Notes: generated from the sequence alone by a model not told the origin. Positions 52,084 through 60,723 are shown, counted from the first letter of the stretch. The stretch: DNA of 64,000 nucleotides from Chryseosolibacter histidinae (GCF_018598225.1 NZ_JAHESF010000001.1:186001-250000), one strand, 5' to 3'. Program-made: numbers and translations.

Positions 52084-52628
52084 ATTTACCGAAACAGACA
52101 CCGGAGATCTTCAGCATCCTGAGCAGGGGCAACTTTATCAGTTCGAACGGAAGCAGGGGAAAGCTCTATGATATCATTGATCATGAGGGCAACTACGAAC
52201 TGTTGAAAGAGTATTTCCGTCATACAGGATACACGTTGGAGCGTGGACACAACTACGTGTACTTCAGTCAATCCGATGAGCCCAACCTCATCCTGGAAAA
52301 GAAGCTGGAAGCATTTTCATACTATATCGATGTGATGGATTTCTTTTCGTCGATGGATACGAAGCCCACCGTGGGAACGCGATACCGTGTTACCCAGATC
52401 GCAGAAGAATGTTTTTCGAACGAACGGTTAAAGCAGAAAGTTTTTGCGCTTTCGCGGAAGGAGAAGATGGTTGATAAGGTAGCAGAGATCGCGGGCGACC
52501 TGGCGCAGGCTGGATTTTTTGAACAGGAGGATGAGGACACGTTTAAAGTAATGGATGCCATTCACTACCTGGAAGCCGTGATTTCATTGATAACAATTGA
52601 ACAAGATGGAGAACAGAAGAATCCTTAA
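52080..52628 (+). CDS. MukE/MksE/JetB-like condensin subunit
   Basis: A 182-residue winged-helix protein: EIFSILSRGNFISSNGSRGKLYDII at the start, GNYELLKEYFRHTGYTLERGHNYVYF, then a second helical domain. This is the order of MksE and JetB proteins, which bind the kleisin in pairs. ATG overlaps the stop of the kleisin gene (ATGA) and its own end overlaps the SMC start by 23 bases from 52606. No catalytic site expected. Confidence 0.85.
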   Translation: MNLPKQTPEIFSILSRGNFISSNGSRGKLYDIIDHEGNYELLKEYFRHTGYTLERGHNYVYFSQSDEPNLILEKKLEAFSYYIDVMDFFSSMDTKPTVGTRYRVTQIAEECFSNERLKQKVFALSRKEKMVDKVAEIAGDLAQAGFFEQEDEDTFKVMDAIHYLEAVISLITIEQDGEQKNP

Positions 52629-55600
52629 CCGGATCATTTTTATCAATATAGCCAATACCGACTACAGCAGTGTTGAAATAGCGGGCAATACCTGCTTTGT
52701 GGGTACGAACAACATGGGTAAAACGACCCTGCAGCGTGCCATTTTGTTTTTTTACAGCGCCAATACCCGCGGATTAGGAATAGCGTCATCGCAAAAGACG
52801 TTCGAGGATTATTATTTTCAATACCCGAATTCCTATATCATTTACGAGATCGCGGCGGGAGACGAGCGGTTTCATGTGATGGTATACCGTAACAACAAGC
52901 TCTTCTACAGGTTTGTTGAAAACGAGTTTGTACAGGAACATTACATCACTGATAAGGAGGCATTGCTTCCCAAGGCAGTGCTCACAAAGTTCAACGAGCA
53001 CCGGGTGAACTACAGCGACCAGATCGAAACGTTCGAACGATACCGTAACATCATCTACGGCGCCGATCCGGACAAGAAGTACAAGAAGTTCGCGCTGATG
53101 AAAGGCAATGCCAACTACCACAATATCCCGCTGGCCATCACTTCGATATTCCTGAGCTCGGAGTCGGTGATCAGGGCCGAGTTTGTGAAGGAATGTATCG
53201 CCAACTCCATCAGCTCGAAGCATACCACCATCGAGCTGAAAACCATCGAGCGGCAGCTCAGGCAGTTCACGGAGCGTTATCACGACATTGAGACCTTCTT
53301 CCGGAAGGAGAATACACAACGGGGCGACCTTATCCGCGACAACTTTTCACACATCCAGCAGCTGAAGGTAAAACAACGAGCCCTGGCCAAAGAACTGGGC
53401 GGAGCGTTGAAGTATGCCGAATTGCAAAAAGATACCATCGGTACGCAAGTTCATGAGCGCAAAGAGCACCTGGCCAAGGTTGAGAACGACTTCAGGGAAC
53501 GGGAGCTGGTGCACCGTGACGAGAACAAGGAAGTGATCCAGGAGATCGGGGCGCTGAAATCGAAGCTGAAGGAAGCGGATAAAAAACAAAAGGAGTACGA
53601 AGACAGGAATATCGCAGACCTGCTGCGCGAAGCTGCCGAGAAGCCACAACTGCTGCTGGAGCTCCAGGCCCGTGAACATGAGTATGCAACACTGACAGCC
53701 GGATTCAGTGACATAGAACAACAGTTCAAGACTTTATTCGACGCGCTGGAGAATGAAAAGAAGGAGTTCGAACACGTGCTGAACAAAACCGGCCTGCAGC
53801 TCGATAAAAAATTCAACGACGACAAGAACGACCTGATAGAATCGCATCGCAAAGAAGAAACCGCGCTGAAGGAAAGACATGCGGCCGAGGCAGACCGTGT
53901 CCGGGAATTGAAAACACAAAAGGAGCTCGAGCGTAAGGACGCAAGCTACCGTGAGAAGGAGATCCAGCAACGGCGGTATTTTGACCACGAAATATCGTTG
54001 CTGAAGGGGCACCTTGAAGACCTCGCGAAACGGAAAATAGAACGCGCTTCCGCATTGTCAGTGAAGCATAACAACGTGGACTCGCTACGCAAGGAAGGCG
54101 AGCACATCCGGGAGCGAAACAGGATCACGTCCGAGCAATACATTGAAAAGAACAAACAGGAAGCAGCCGTACTGGAAGAAAAAATAAAGGTTATTGACGA
54201 AAAGCTTTCAGTGCATCAGCATGCATTCTTCGGGTACCTGCAGGATAACTACCCCGATTGGTATGAGACCATTGGCAAGGTGTGTAATGAAGAGATCCTG
54301 TTCAATAAGGACCTCAATCCCAAATTGCTGAAGAAAGGAGTGGATGCGTTGTATGGTATTCAGCTCGACCTGTCGCAGGTAAAAGTATATTCCAAAACGC
54401 TCGAAGAGTATGAGCAGGAGCGAAGCGCCACCAGGGAACAGATCGCGGCATTGAACCAGGCCTTCCTGGAGTTCCGCGAAGCCCAGGCGCATGAAGAGCA
54501 AAGTAAGCTCGCCGGCATTGGAAAGAAGACAGCACAACTGAAAAATGAGATCGCGCAGCTCGACTATGAGGCGGCGCAGGATGCTACGAAGGAGAAACAA
54601 TACGACCTCGACTTCCACGAGTGGAAACGAAAAGGAGAGGAGCAGCGTGAGCAAGAGCTGGTGGAGGTTTATACCCACCACGATACGTTAAAGAAAGAGA
54701 TCGCAACCCTGCAGCAGCAGCTGGAAGAGCTGGGCAGCGCCCTGGCGGAGAATATCAAACGTGTTCAGCAGGATTACAATGACCGGTATGTGAAGCTGAA
54801 GCGTACCTTCGACAAGGAAGCCGAGAAGATCAAAGAGCAGCGCGACGAAAAGCTCGAGGAATTTGAAGACCGTAAAGGCAAGCTTCAGAAGGAAAAATCC
54901 GCTGTGCTCAAGAAAAAAGGCATCGATGACACCCGCATCAAAAAGCTGAAGGCTAATATCGATTCCATCCGCAAGGCGCTCGAGAACCTGGAGAAGAACG
55001 GGGAGCTGATCAATGATTACCGCAAAGATAAACGCGAGCTGTTCGATCGCATCGACGAATTTAAACGTGATCGTGAAAAGCTGGAGGAGCGGATCAAACA
55101 GTCTGACCGGCACTTTGAACAGGAGCGGGAAGCTTATGAAAAGCGACGCAAGCAGCTGCAGGAAGAAGTGCGTGACCTGAGCGAATCGCTGCGGAAATAC
55201 ACCGAGGGCCTCAATCACTTCGACAATCACTTCAGAGACCGCGCGTTGTACGACCGCCTTCGTTACCTCATCGAAGAAGCGCCTGCCGAATATGCGGATG
55301 CCGGTATCGTGGGATTGTGCTCGCAGCTGCTGGCGAACGATACGGAGTTCCATACCCAGTTTGATAAGTTCAGAAGCAACATCGCCGAGTATGCAGGAAG
55401 GTTCCGCCCTGATAATCACCTTAATTTCAAAGTCAACCCGGCCGCAGGAGACCTGGAATATGAACGCTTTGCGGCCTACCTGGAAGACTTTCACAACGAA
55501 AACAAGATCCAGATCTCCATTGCAGAGGTTGCCAAGAGCCATGGTATGCTGATCGATGCCATAGCCAGCAAGATGAAAGCGCTTACCGAGCATAAAGGCA

Positions 55601-56283
55601 GGATCAATAAGATGATCAGCAAAATGGAATCTGATTTCAGTAAAGCGTCGTTCGAAGGCTCAAGACTGATCGAGTACATCAAGCTGAAGTCGGAAGACAG
55701 TGAGAATAAGGTGCTTCGCAAGCTTCAGCGGATAACGGAGTTTCGCGAGCAGAACCCGTTCCTGTATGGCGAAACCAACCTGTTCAGCCAGGGCAACAAA
55801 GCAAAAAGCGAGATCGACAAACGTTCTGTGGAATTACTGAGCGATCTGCAGAAGACCATCAGCGAAGAGCACTATGAGGAGATCCGCGTACAGGATCTGT
55901 TCGAGCTGCGTTTCAGGATCAAGGAAGGCCGTAACGATACGGGATGGATCGAAAAAATTGACAAGGTGGGCTCTACCGGCACCGATATGCTGGTGAAAGC
56001 CGTTATCTACATTACCCTGCTCAATGTGTTCATTAAAGAATCCACCGAGAAGACGGCGCGCAACTTTAGCGTACATTGTATCATCGACGAAGTAGGGCAG
56101 ATCTCGGCTTCGTACCTGAAGGAACTGATCGCCTTTGCCGAAGAGCGGAACATCTGCCTCATCAACGGATTGCCCAACGAAAGCAAGCTCGAAACGCATT
56201 ACAACTATACGTATAAGTTCAGAAAGGATGCGAACGGTTATGTGAAGGTTGTGCCCTTATTGACGATGAGCATCGAGCCTTAA
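52606..56283 (+). CDS. MukB/MksB/JetC-like SMC ATPase
   Basis: A 1225-residue SMC-type ATPase. Walker A FVGTNNMGKTTLQRAI lies at residues about 33-41; coiled coils rich in Glu/Lys/Gln run through about 220-880 with a hinge-like non-coiled segment around 520-570 (FGYLQDNYPDWYETIGKV); signature-like GSTGTDMLVKAV at about 1122-1131; Walker B VHCIIDEVGQ with DE at 1161-1162. The frame also opens at a TTG (52597); ATG 52606 is preferred. With the two upstream genes it forms a MukBEF-type loop-extruding complex. No JetD/MksG nuclease gene follows. The TAA stop is the start of the downstream repeat. Confidence 0.9.
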   Translation: MENRRILNRIIFINIANTDYSSVEIAGNTCFVGTNNMGKTTLQRAILFFYSANTRGLGIASSQKTFEDYYFQYPNSYIIYEIAAGDERFHVMVYRNNKLFYRFVENEFVQEHYITDKEALLPKAVLTKFNEHRVNYSDQIETFERYRNIIYGADPDKKYKKFALMKGNANYHNIPLAITSIFLSSESVIRAEFVKECIANSISSKHTTIELKTIERQLRQFTERYHDIETFFRKENTQRGDLIRDNFSHIQQLKVKQRALAKELGGALKYAELQKDTIGTQVHERKEHLAKVENDFRERELVHRDENKEVIQEIGALKSKLKEADKKQKEYEDRNIADLLREAAEKPQLLLELQAREHEYATLTAGFSDIEQQFKTLFDALENEKKEFEHVLNKTGLQLDKKFNDDKNDLIESHRKEETALKERHAAEADRVRELKTQKELERKDASYREKEIQQRRYFDHEISLLKGHLEDLAKRKIERASALSVKHNNVDSLRKEGEHIRERNRITSEQYIEKNKQEAAVLEEKIKVIDEKLSVHQHAFFGYLQDNYPDWYETIGKVCNEEILFNKDLNPKLLKKGVDALYGIQLDLSQVKVYSKTLEEYEQERSATREQIAALNQAFLEFREAQAHEEQSKLAGIGKKTAQLKNEIAQLDYEAAQDATKEKQYDLDFHEWKRKGEEQREQELVEVYTHHDTLKKEIATLQQQLEELGSALAENIKRVQQDYNDRYVKLKRTFDKEAEKIKEQRDEKLEEFEDRKGKLQKEKSAVLKKKGIDDTRIKKLKANIDSIRKALENLEKNGELINDYRKDKRELFDRIDEFKRDREKLEERIKQSDRHFEQEREAYEKRRKQLQEEVRDLSESLRKYTEGLNHFDNHFRDRALYDRLRYLIEEAPAEYADAGIVGLCSQLLANDTEFHTQFDKFRSNIAEYAGRFRPDNHLNFKVNPAAGDLEYERFAAYLEDFHNENKIQISIAEVAKSHGMLIDAIASKMKALTEHKGRINKMISKMESDFSKASFEGSRLIEYIKLKSEDSENKVLRKLQRITEFREQNPFLYGETNLFSQGNKAKSEIDKRSVELLSDLQKTISEEHYEEIRVQDLFELRFRIKEGRNDTGWIEKIDKVGSTGTDMLVKAVIYITLLNVFIKESTEKTARNFSVHCIIDEVGQISASYLKELIAFAEERNICLINGLPNESKLETHYNYTYKFRKDANGYVKVVPLLTMSIEP

Positions 56284-56520
56284 ATGCAGGTTCACACAAA
56301 GACCGCGAAGAATTTTTAACCGCGGAGAACGCTGAGAAGACGCAGAGGGCCGCAGAGCTTTTTCTTGCACACTCCTTGAACGAGCGTTAGCGAAACCTTT
56401 GCGTTCTCCAGTAATATCAGATAAGCGATTCAAGCAGATCTGTGCAGGCCAAAGGAAGTATCACATACATTTTCTCCGCGGTCTTTGCGCTTCCTTGGCG
56501 GTCTTTGCGTTTTGCATTTA
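56281..56520. repeat. R5-type repeat downstream of the SMC operon
   Basis: TAAATGCA (56281-56288) and TGCATTTA (56513-56520) are exact mirror ends. Inside are ACAAAGACCGCGAAGAA, ACCGCGGAGAACGCTGAGAA and opposite-strand GGTCTTTGCGCTTCCTTGG words. The first three bases are the SMC stop codon. No gene is seen in 56284-56684. Confidence 0.75.
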
Positions 56521-56543
56521 ACCGTGGCGTACCGCAATCAATT

Positions 56544-56608
56544 GTTTGAATTTCGCAAGTATTGGTTTGAATCTGTCAAGCGGCGCCGGTTTTGATTTAG
56601 TAACTTTG
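56544..56608 (+). promoter_or_regulatory. Direct-repeat operator and promoter of the AraC gene
   Basis: GTTTGAATttcgCAAG (from 56544) and GTTTGAATctgtCAAG (from 56565) are direct repeats 21 bases apart. TAACTTTG, a perfect TAnnTTTG, starts at 56601, 36 bases after the start of the second half-site. No TTG element is needed in the usual place because the second half-site occupies the -35/-45 region. Confidence 0.75.
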
Positions 56609-56684
56609 AATAAAGATACCGGATCTGAAGCGGAGGGCTTTTTTAAGGATATATCGATAGCGAGCGTTGATAAACAAGCAATTC

Positions 56685-57593
56685 ATGGCGAAGATAAAGA
56701 AGACGGAAACAATCGAGGAATTCTATCAGCAGAAGTTCAACTGGATGCCCGAGAACCTGAGGCAGGAGATCGGTCATTTCAATGTTTTTCGTATTGAAGA
56801 TTGTGTTGGTCCTAACGCCCAGCCGGTGGCCTATAGCAGGCGTGATTATTACAAGGTCACGCTCATACGCGGCCGCCATGTGTACCACTATGCCGAAAAA
56901 AGTGTGGAGGTATCCGGTACATCGCTCATTTTTTTCAATCCCCAGGTCCCCTATACATTTGAACAGCTCTCCGGTGACCCGACGGGATATTTTATCATTT
57001 TTAAAGAAGGCTTCTTCACGCGGCACCTTCCGGGAAGTATCGGCGACTTACCAATGTTTCAACCCGCTAACATGCCAGGTTACTTTCTCAATAAAACCCA
57101 GGACAAATACGTGAGCGGTGTATTCGAGAAGATGCTCGGAGAGATCAAATCAGACTATGTTTACAAGTACGATCTGCTGAGAAATTACACCATGGAGATC
57201 GCACACTATGCCCTGAAGATCCAGCCGACCGAAACATTGTATCAGCACACTCCGGCCAACACTCGGATCACCGCGATCTTTACAGAGCTTCTCGAAAGAC
57301 AATTTCCCATCGAATCGCCCACGCAACGTTTCACGCTTCGTTCGGCAAGTGACTTTGCTGCACAGCTTTCTGTTCACGTGAACCACCTTAACCGCGCAGT
57401 TCGTATTACCACTGGCCGCACCACCAGCGATCATATTTTTAACCGGCTGGCCAGTGAAGCGAAGATACTGTTGAAACATACCAACTGGAATATTGCCGAG
57501 ATCAGTTACGCGTTGGGTTTTGAAGATCCTGCTCACTTCAATCATTTCTTCAAAAAACATGCGCAGGTCACACCTTCCGCATACAGGAAGTAA
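56685..57593 (+). CDS. AraC-family transcriptional regulator
   Basis: A 302-residue cytosolic regulator with a cupin-like N-terminal domain (SVEVSGTSLIFFNPQVPYTFE) and two HTH units at about 200-300 (LNRAVRITTGRTTSDHIFNRL and ISYALGFEDPAHFNHFFKKH). The first ATG at 56685 is used; a TTG at 56667 would add six residues. A direct-repeat operator sits about 100 bases upstream and another copy of it precedes the SDR gene at 57998, so it very likely regulates itself and that enzyme. Confidence 0.92.
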   Translation: MAKIKKTETIEEFYQQKFNWMPENLRQEIGHFNVFRIEDCVGPNAQPVAYSRRDYYKVTLIRGRHVYHYAEKSVEVSGTSLIFFNPQVPYTFEQLSGDPTGYFIIFKEGFFTRHLPGSIGDLPMFQPANMPGYFLNKTQDKYVSGVFEKMLGEIKSDYVYKYDLLRNYTMEIAHYALKIQPTETLYQHTPANTRITAIFTELLERQFPIESPTQRFTLRSASDFAAQLSVHVNHLNRAVRITTGRTTSDHIFNRLASEAKILLKHTNWNIAEISYALGFEDPAHFNHFFKKHAQVTPSAYRK

Positions 57594-57669
57594 CGGCCAT
57601 GCTCACCTTAAGCCGGAATAACGGTCAGTTCGATATCACCCACACATCGAACCAAACAGGCGTCGGCTC

Positions 57670-57918
57670 GTGTATTCATTTTCTGCCGATTTTCTGCCCG
57701 CCACCACGGTGCGCCATGTAAATGCCCTCGGGGTCTTTTCCCGGAAGAAAGTTAGTTATCAGCTGAGCGCAAAGGACGACAGGGCTATCGTAGAAGTATT
57801 GCGCAAACTTGATAGCGAAAAACGCTCGACGTATATTTTCTCCAGCCATCTTCAGAAAACTTATCTGATCGAGTTCATCCACATCATTACAAAATTGCAT
57901 TTTCGCAACACTGTTTGA
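57670..57918 (+). pseudogene. Remnant of a second AraC-type regulator
   Basis: An 82-codon frame whose product looks like the linker region of AraC regulators: FSADFLPATTVRHVNALGVF, then LSAKDDRAIVEVLRKLDSEK and YLIEFIHIITKLHF. No ATG start (it opens at a GTG), no cupin domain before it and no helix-turn-helix after it. Probably the decayed middle of a regulator gene. Its stop lies in the first base pairs of the second operator (57913). Confidence 0.5.
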
Positions 57919-57977
57919 ATCGGACAAGTATTGGTTTCAATGTAACAATGTGGAGCCTGTAACGGGTGATAATTTTG
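57913..57977 (+). promoter_or_regulatory. Direct-repeat operator and promoter of the SDR gene
   Basis: GTTTGAATcggaCAAG (from 57913) and GTTTCAATgtaaCAAT (from 57934) are spaced 21 bases, and TAATTTTG starts at 57970, again 36 bases after the second half-site. The bases CAAGTATTGGTTT are identical to the operator at 56544. Confidence 0.75.
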
Positions 57978-57997
57978 TTGAATAAATCAAAAACAAA

Positions 57998-58840
57998 ATG
58001 TCACATATGAAAAAAACATGGTTTGTTACAGGCGCATCCAAAGGCTTGGGATTGGTAATGGTGAAGAAGTTGCTGGCAGCAGGTTATAATGTTGCTGCAA
58101 CTTCACGAAACCTGAAAGAGCTGAAGAAGGCTGTAGGAGAGAGTACCTCCAGCTTCTTACCGCTTGCTGTCGATCTCGTTGACGAAGACAGTGTCGGTAA
58201 CGCGATCGATGAAACGGTCGGGCAATTTGGCTCCATCGATGTTATTGCAAACAACGCTGGTTATGGATTGGCTGGCTCGCTGGAAGAGCTTTCCGACGCA
58301 GAGGCGCGCGCCAACTTTGATGTCAATGTATTCGGCTCATTGAACGTGATCCGGCGGGTGTTGCCCCACATGCGCAGGCAGCAGTCAGGCCATATTTTCA
58401 ACATCGCCTCCGTTGCAGGCTTTATCGGCTCGTTCCCCGGCTTCGGCATCTACTGCGCTACAAAGTTTGCTGTTCATGGTTTTTCCGAATCGCTCGCCGA
58501 AGAGGTAAAACCGTTTAACATCCGCGTCACGATCGTGTCTCCCGGATACTTCCGCACAAACTTTCTGCAAAACGATTCGCTCCAGGTACCGAAGCATGAA
58601 ATTGCAGATTATAGATCTGTGCGGGAGGTACTGTCTCTTCACCAGCATGGCATCAATGGTAATCAACCGGGCGATCCTGAAAAAGCAATTGACGCGATTA
58701 TTCAGGTAGCCGAGGCTGGAAAAGCATTGACCCATCTCTTTCTTGGAAGCGACGCCTATGGCTTTGTCGACCAGAAGATCGCAGCCGTTGCCAAAGACAT
58801 GGCCGAAGTCAGGGCGCTCGCTACCAGTACTGACTTCTAA
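57998..58840 (+). CDS. SDR-family oxidoreductase
   Basis: A 280-residue classical SDR: WFVTGASKGLGLVMVKKLLA cofactor motif, NNAGYGLAG, catalytic Ser in FNIASVAGF and YCATK (Tyr-x-x-x-Lys). NADP preference is suggested by SRNLKEL. Substrate unknown. Starts at ATG 57998; ATG 58007 is possible. Controlled by an AraC-type operator (57913) and ended by a strong terminator. Confidence 0.93.
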   Translation: MSHMKKTWFVTGASKGLGLVMVKKLLAAGYNVAATSRNLKELKKAVGESTSSFLPLAVDLVDEDSVGNAIDETVGQFGSIDVIANNAGYGLAGSLEELSDAEARANFDVNVFGSLNVIRRVLPHMRRQQSGHIFNIASVAGFIGSFPGFGIYCATKFAVHGFSESLAEEVKPFNIRVTIVSPGYFRTNFLQNDSLQVPKHEIADYRSVREVLSLHQHGINGNQPGDPEKAIDAIIQVAEAGKALTHLFLGSDAYGFVDQKIAAVAKDMAEVRALATSTDF

Positions 58841-58860
58841 ACAAGTATCGCTTTCAGTAA

Positions 58861-58889
58861 AAAGTCCCTCCATGCAGGGACTTTTTTTA
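58861..58889 (+). terminator. Rho-independent terminator after the SDR gene
   Basis: AAAGTCCCT (58861-58869) pairs with AGGGACTTT (58876-58884) around a six-base loop; seven Ts at 58882-58888. Confidence 0.95.
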
Positions 58890-58983
58890 TTTCCGGTGCG
58901 ATGTTCTTTCGCAGGTTTTTAATAATTTGTTAACAAAACCTGCCCTGCCAGGTTCGGGAGCCCATTTAACTTGCAGTCAGAAC

Positions 58984-59547
58984 GTGGAACAGGATTTACA
59001 TCTCATCGAGCAGATCAAAAAAGGCAATCGTGTTGCCTTCAATGCGCTGTACCTTCGCTACTGGGAGGAGCTTTACCGTTTCGGTTATGGCATCCTGGGA
59101 GACGAAGACCAGGCTAAAGACATCCTCCAGGATATCTTCTTTGCCATCTGGCGAAACAGAGAGGCGCTGGAGATCAGGTCCGTTTCTGCGTACCTCCACA
59201 CCGCGGTCAGATATGAAGTAACGCGTGCCCTTCGCAATGGAAAGCTCACTGCATCGCACGAAGAATGCCTTTCCGCATTGCCTTCGCCCCATTCCTCAGA
59301 GGCGCACCTGCACCTGGCCGACCTGGAAGATCAGGTGAAAGAAACATTGGAAAAACTGCCACAGAAATCACGCGAAGTGTTCTACCTGAGTCGTTTCCAG
59401 GAGCTCTCTAATAAAGAGATCGCGCAAAAGCTGAGCTTATCGCAGCGCACGGTTGAATGGCACATCTCCAGTGCCCTGCAGCATTTGCGTCAGTCCATGA
59501 ACCACCTGGCCACATGGGTGGTATTGACCATTTCCCCGTTTTTGTAA
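58984..59547 (+). CDS. ECF-type RNA polymerase sigma factor
   Basis: A 187-residue sigma-70 family protein of ECF type: region 2 (FNALYLRYWEELYRFGYGIL, DEDQAKDILQDIFFAIW) and region 4 (LPQKSREVFYLSRFQELSNK, LSQRTVEWHISSALQHL). GTG at 58984 gives the normal N terminus (EQDLHLIEQIKKG); a TTG at 58927 would add 19 atypical residues. Followed by FecR and a SusC-type receptor, the standard set for substrate-induced TonB systems in Bacteroidota. Confidence 0.93.
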   Translation: MEQDLHLIEQIKKGNRVAFNALYLRYWEELYRFGYGILGDEDQAKDILQDIFFAIWRNREALEIRSVSAYLHTAVRYEVTRALRNGKLTASHEECLSALPSPHSSEAHLHLADLEDQVKETLEKLPQKSREVFYLSRFQELSNKEIAQKLSLSQRTVEWHISSALQHLRQSMNHLATWVVLTISPFL

Positions 59548-59642
59548 GTTAATTATATGTTGCCGGGTTTACATCAATATTAAATCCGCTGTTCGACCCC
59601 GTGTGACCCGGTCCTTTTTACTCTTATGTGTAAAAGGATCAT

Positions 59643-60623
59643 ATGACCAAAGCGGAGTTTCTCGCTATACTGGAAAAAAACCTCGATGGCACCGCCACAG
59701 AAGCTGAACAAAAGCTGCTGGACGATTTTTACCGCCATCAGCTCGCGCAGTCGCAACAGAAGTGGACGTTCACAGAAAAGGAACGCATCCGCTTAGAGGT
59801 GTTCGAATCGCTCAACCGCGCCATCGATGAAGATGTGCGTCAACAGCGCCGCGCCCGTTTTGCACGGATCTGGCGGGTAGCAGCTTCCATCGCCGTTGTG
59901 CTTGCCGTTGGCCTCGGGCTTTACCTCGCACGGTTTGCTTCGAAAGAAATACAGTATCTGACCATAATTACACACCGGGGCGAGCAGAAAACCGTGACCC
60001 TGCCCGATGGCTCCCGCATCTGGCTTAACGCCGAAAGCTCCATCACTTATCCTGAGGAATTCACAGCGCTGGAAACGCGAAATGTTCAACTGAAGGGCGA
60101 AGCATTTTTCGAAGTAGCGCGCGACGAAGCAAAACCTTTTGCCATCCGTTCAGGCGATCTCATCACCACCGTTCTCGGCACAAGCTTCAACATCCGCGAC
60201 TACCCCGAAGATCAGACGATCGCTGTCACCGTGGCCACGGGAAAAGTAAAAATCGAAACCGCAGGTGATCAACATCAGCAGACAGAAAGCCAACTTCTCG
60301 TTCCCGGTGAGCAGGGACTCTACAACAAGCAATCTGCCAGCATAGCAAAGATGCAGGTGAAGCTGGAGAAATACCTGGCGTGGCAAGGTGGTACCATTCT
60401 GCTGGAAGGTGTTTCATTGAAGGAGGCCACGGATATATTGAGCCGGCGGTATGATGCCGAATTTGTCTTCAAAAATCCGGCCCTGGAAACCTGCACGATC
60501 GACGGAAAATTCAGGAACGACAAGCTGGAGAATATTCTTGAGAACATACGCTTCCTGATGGGCATCGAGTACCGCATCGGGGAAGGCAACAAAGTAATTA
60601 TAGATGGAGAATCATGTCACTAA
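59643..60623 (+). CDS. FecR-family anti-sigma factor
   Basis: A 326-residue inner-membrane protein: cytosolic start, one helix at about 80-100 (WRVAASIAVVLAVGLGLYLA), then a periplasmic FecR domain with ITHRGEQKTVTLPDGSRIWL and LKGEAFFEVARDEAKPF, and a C-terminal STN-like part (LKEATDILSRRYDAEF). It should bind the adjacent sigma factor and release it when the receptor signals. Confidence 0.93.
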   Translation: MTKAEFLAILEKNLDGTATEAEQKLLDDFYRHQLAQSQQKWTFTEKERIRLEVFESLNRAIDEDVRQQRRARFARIWRVAASIAVVLAVGLGLYLARFASKEIQYLTIITHRGEQKTVTLPDGSRIWLNAESSITYPEEFTALETRNVQLKGEAFFEVARDEAKPFAIRSGDLITTVLGTSFNIRDYPEDQTIAVTVATGKVKIETAGDQHQQTESQLLVPGEQGLYNKQSASIAKMQVKLEKYLAWQGGTILLEGVSLKEATDILSRRYDAEFVFKNPALETCTIDGKFRNDKLENILENIRFLMGIEYRIGEGNKVIIDGESCH

Positions 60624-60691
60624 ACCACCATGCCTATGAAGAAATGCTGATAACCTGACAACATCGGGGACACTGATCCCTCCAAAAAAGA

Positions 60692-60723
60692 AAGCCCGCC
60701 CCTGCGCCAACAGGTTTGGGCTT
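60692..60723 (+). promoter_or_regulatory. Hairpin in the leader of the SusC-like gene
   Basis: AAGCCC (60692-60697) with GGGCTT (60718-60723) and an inner CCTG/CAGG stem. There is no T-run, so it looks like a leader structure or weak attenuator between fecR and the receptor gene. The receptor start lies 32 bases downstream. Confidence 0.45.

Noticed and set aside
54688-55593. Minus-strand frame of 301 codons inside the SMC gene
   Set aside because: Produced by the Glu/Lys-rich coiled-coil codons read backwards as Phe/Leu; no signal of real coding.
50917-56283. SMC operon as part of a prophage or plasmid insertion
   Set aside because: No phage, integrase, transposase or partition genes beside it; flanks are ordinary chromosomal genes and dispersed repeats.
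56284-56684. Search for a JetD/MksG nuclease gene directly after the SMC gene
   Set aside because: No frame longer than a few dozen codons; the stretch is an R5 repeat plus the AraC operator and promoter.
57600-57720. ATG frame at 57600 as the true start of the AraC remnant
   Set aside because: It is in another frame from the AraC-like segment and ends after about 40 codons, so at best a frameshifted relic.
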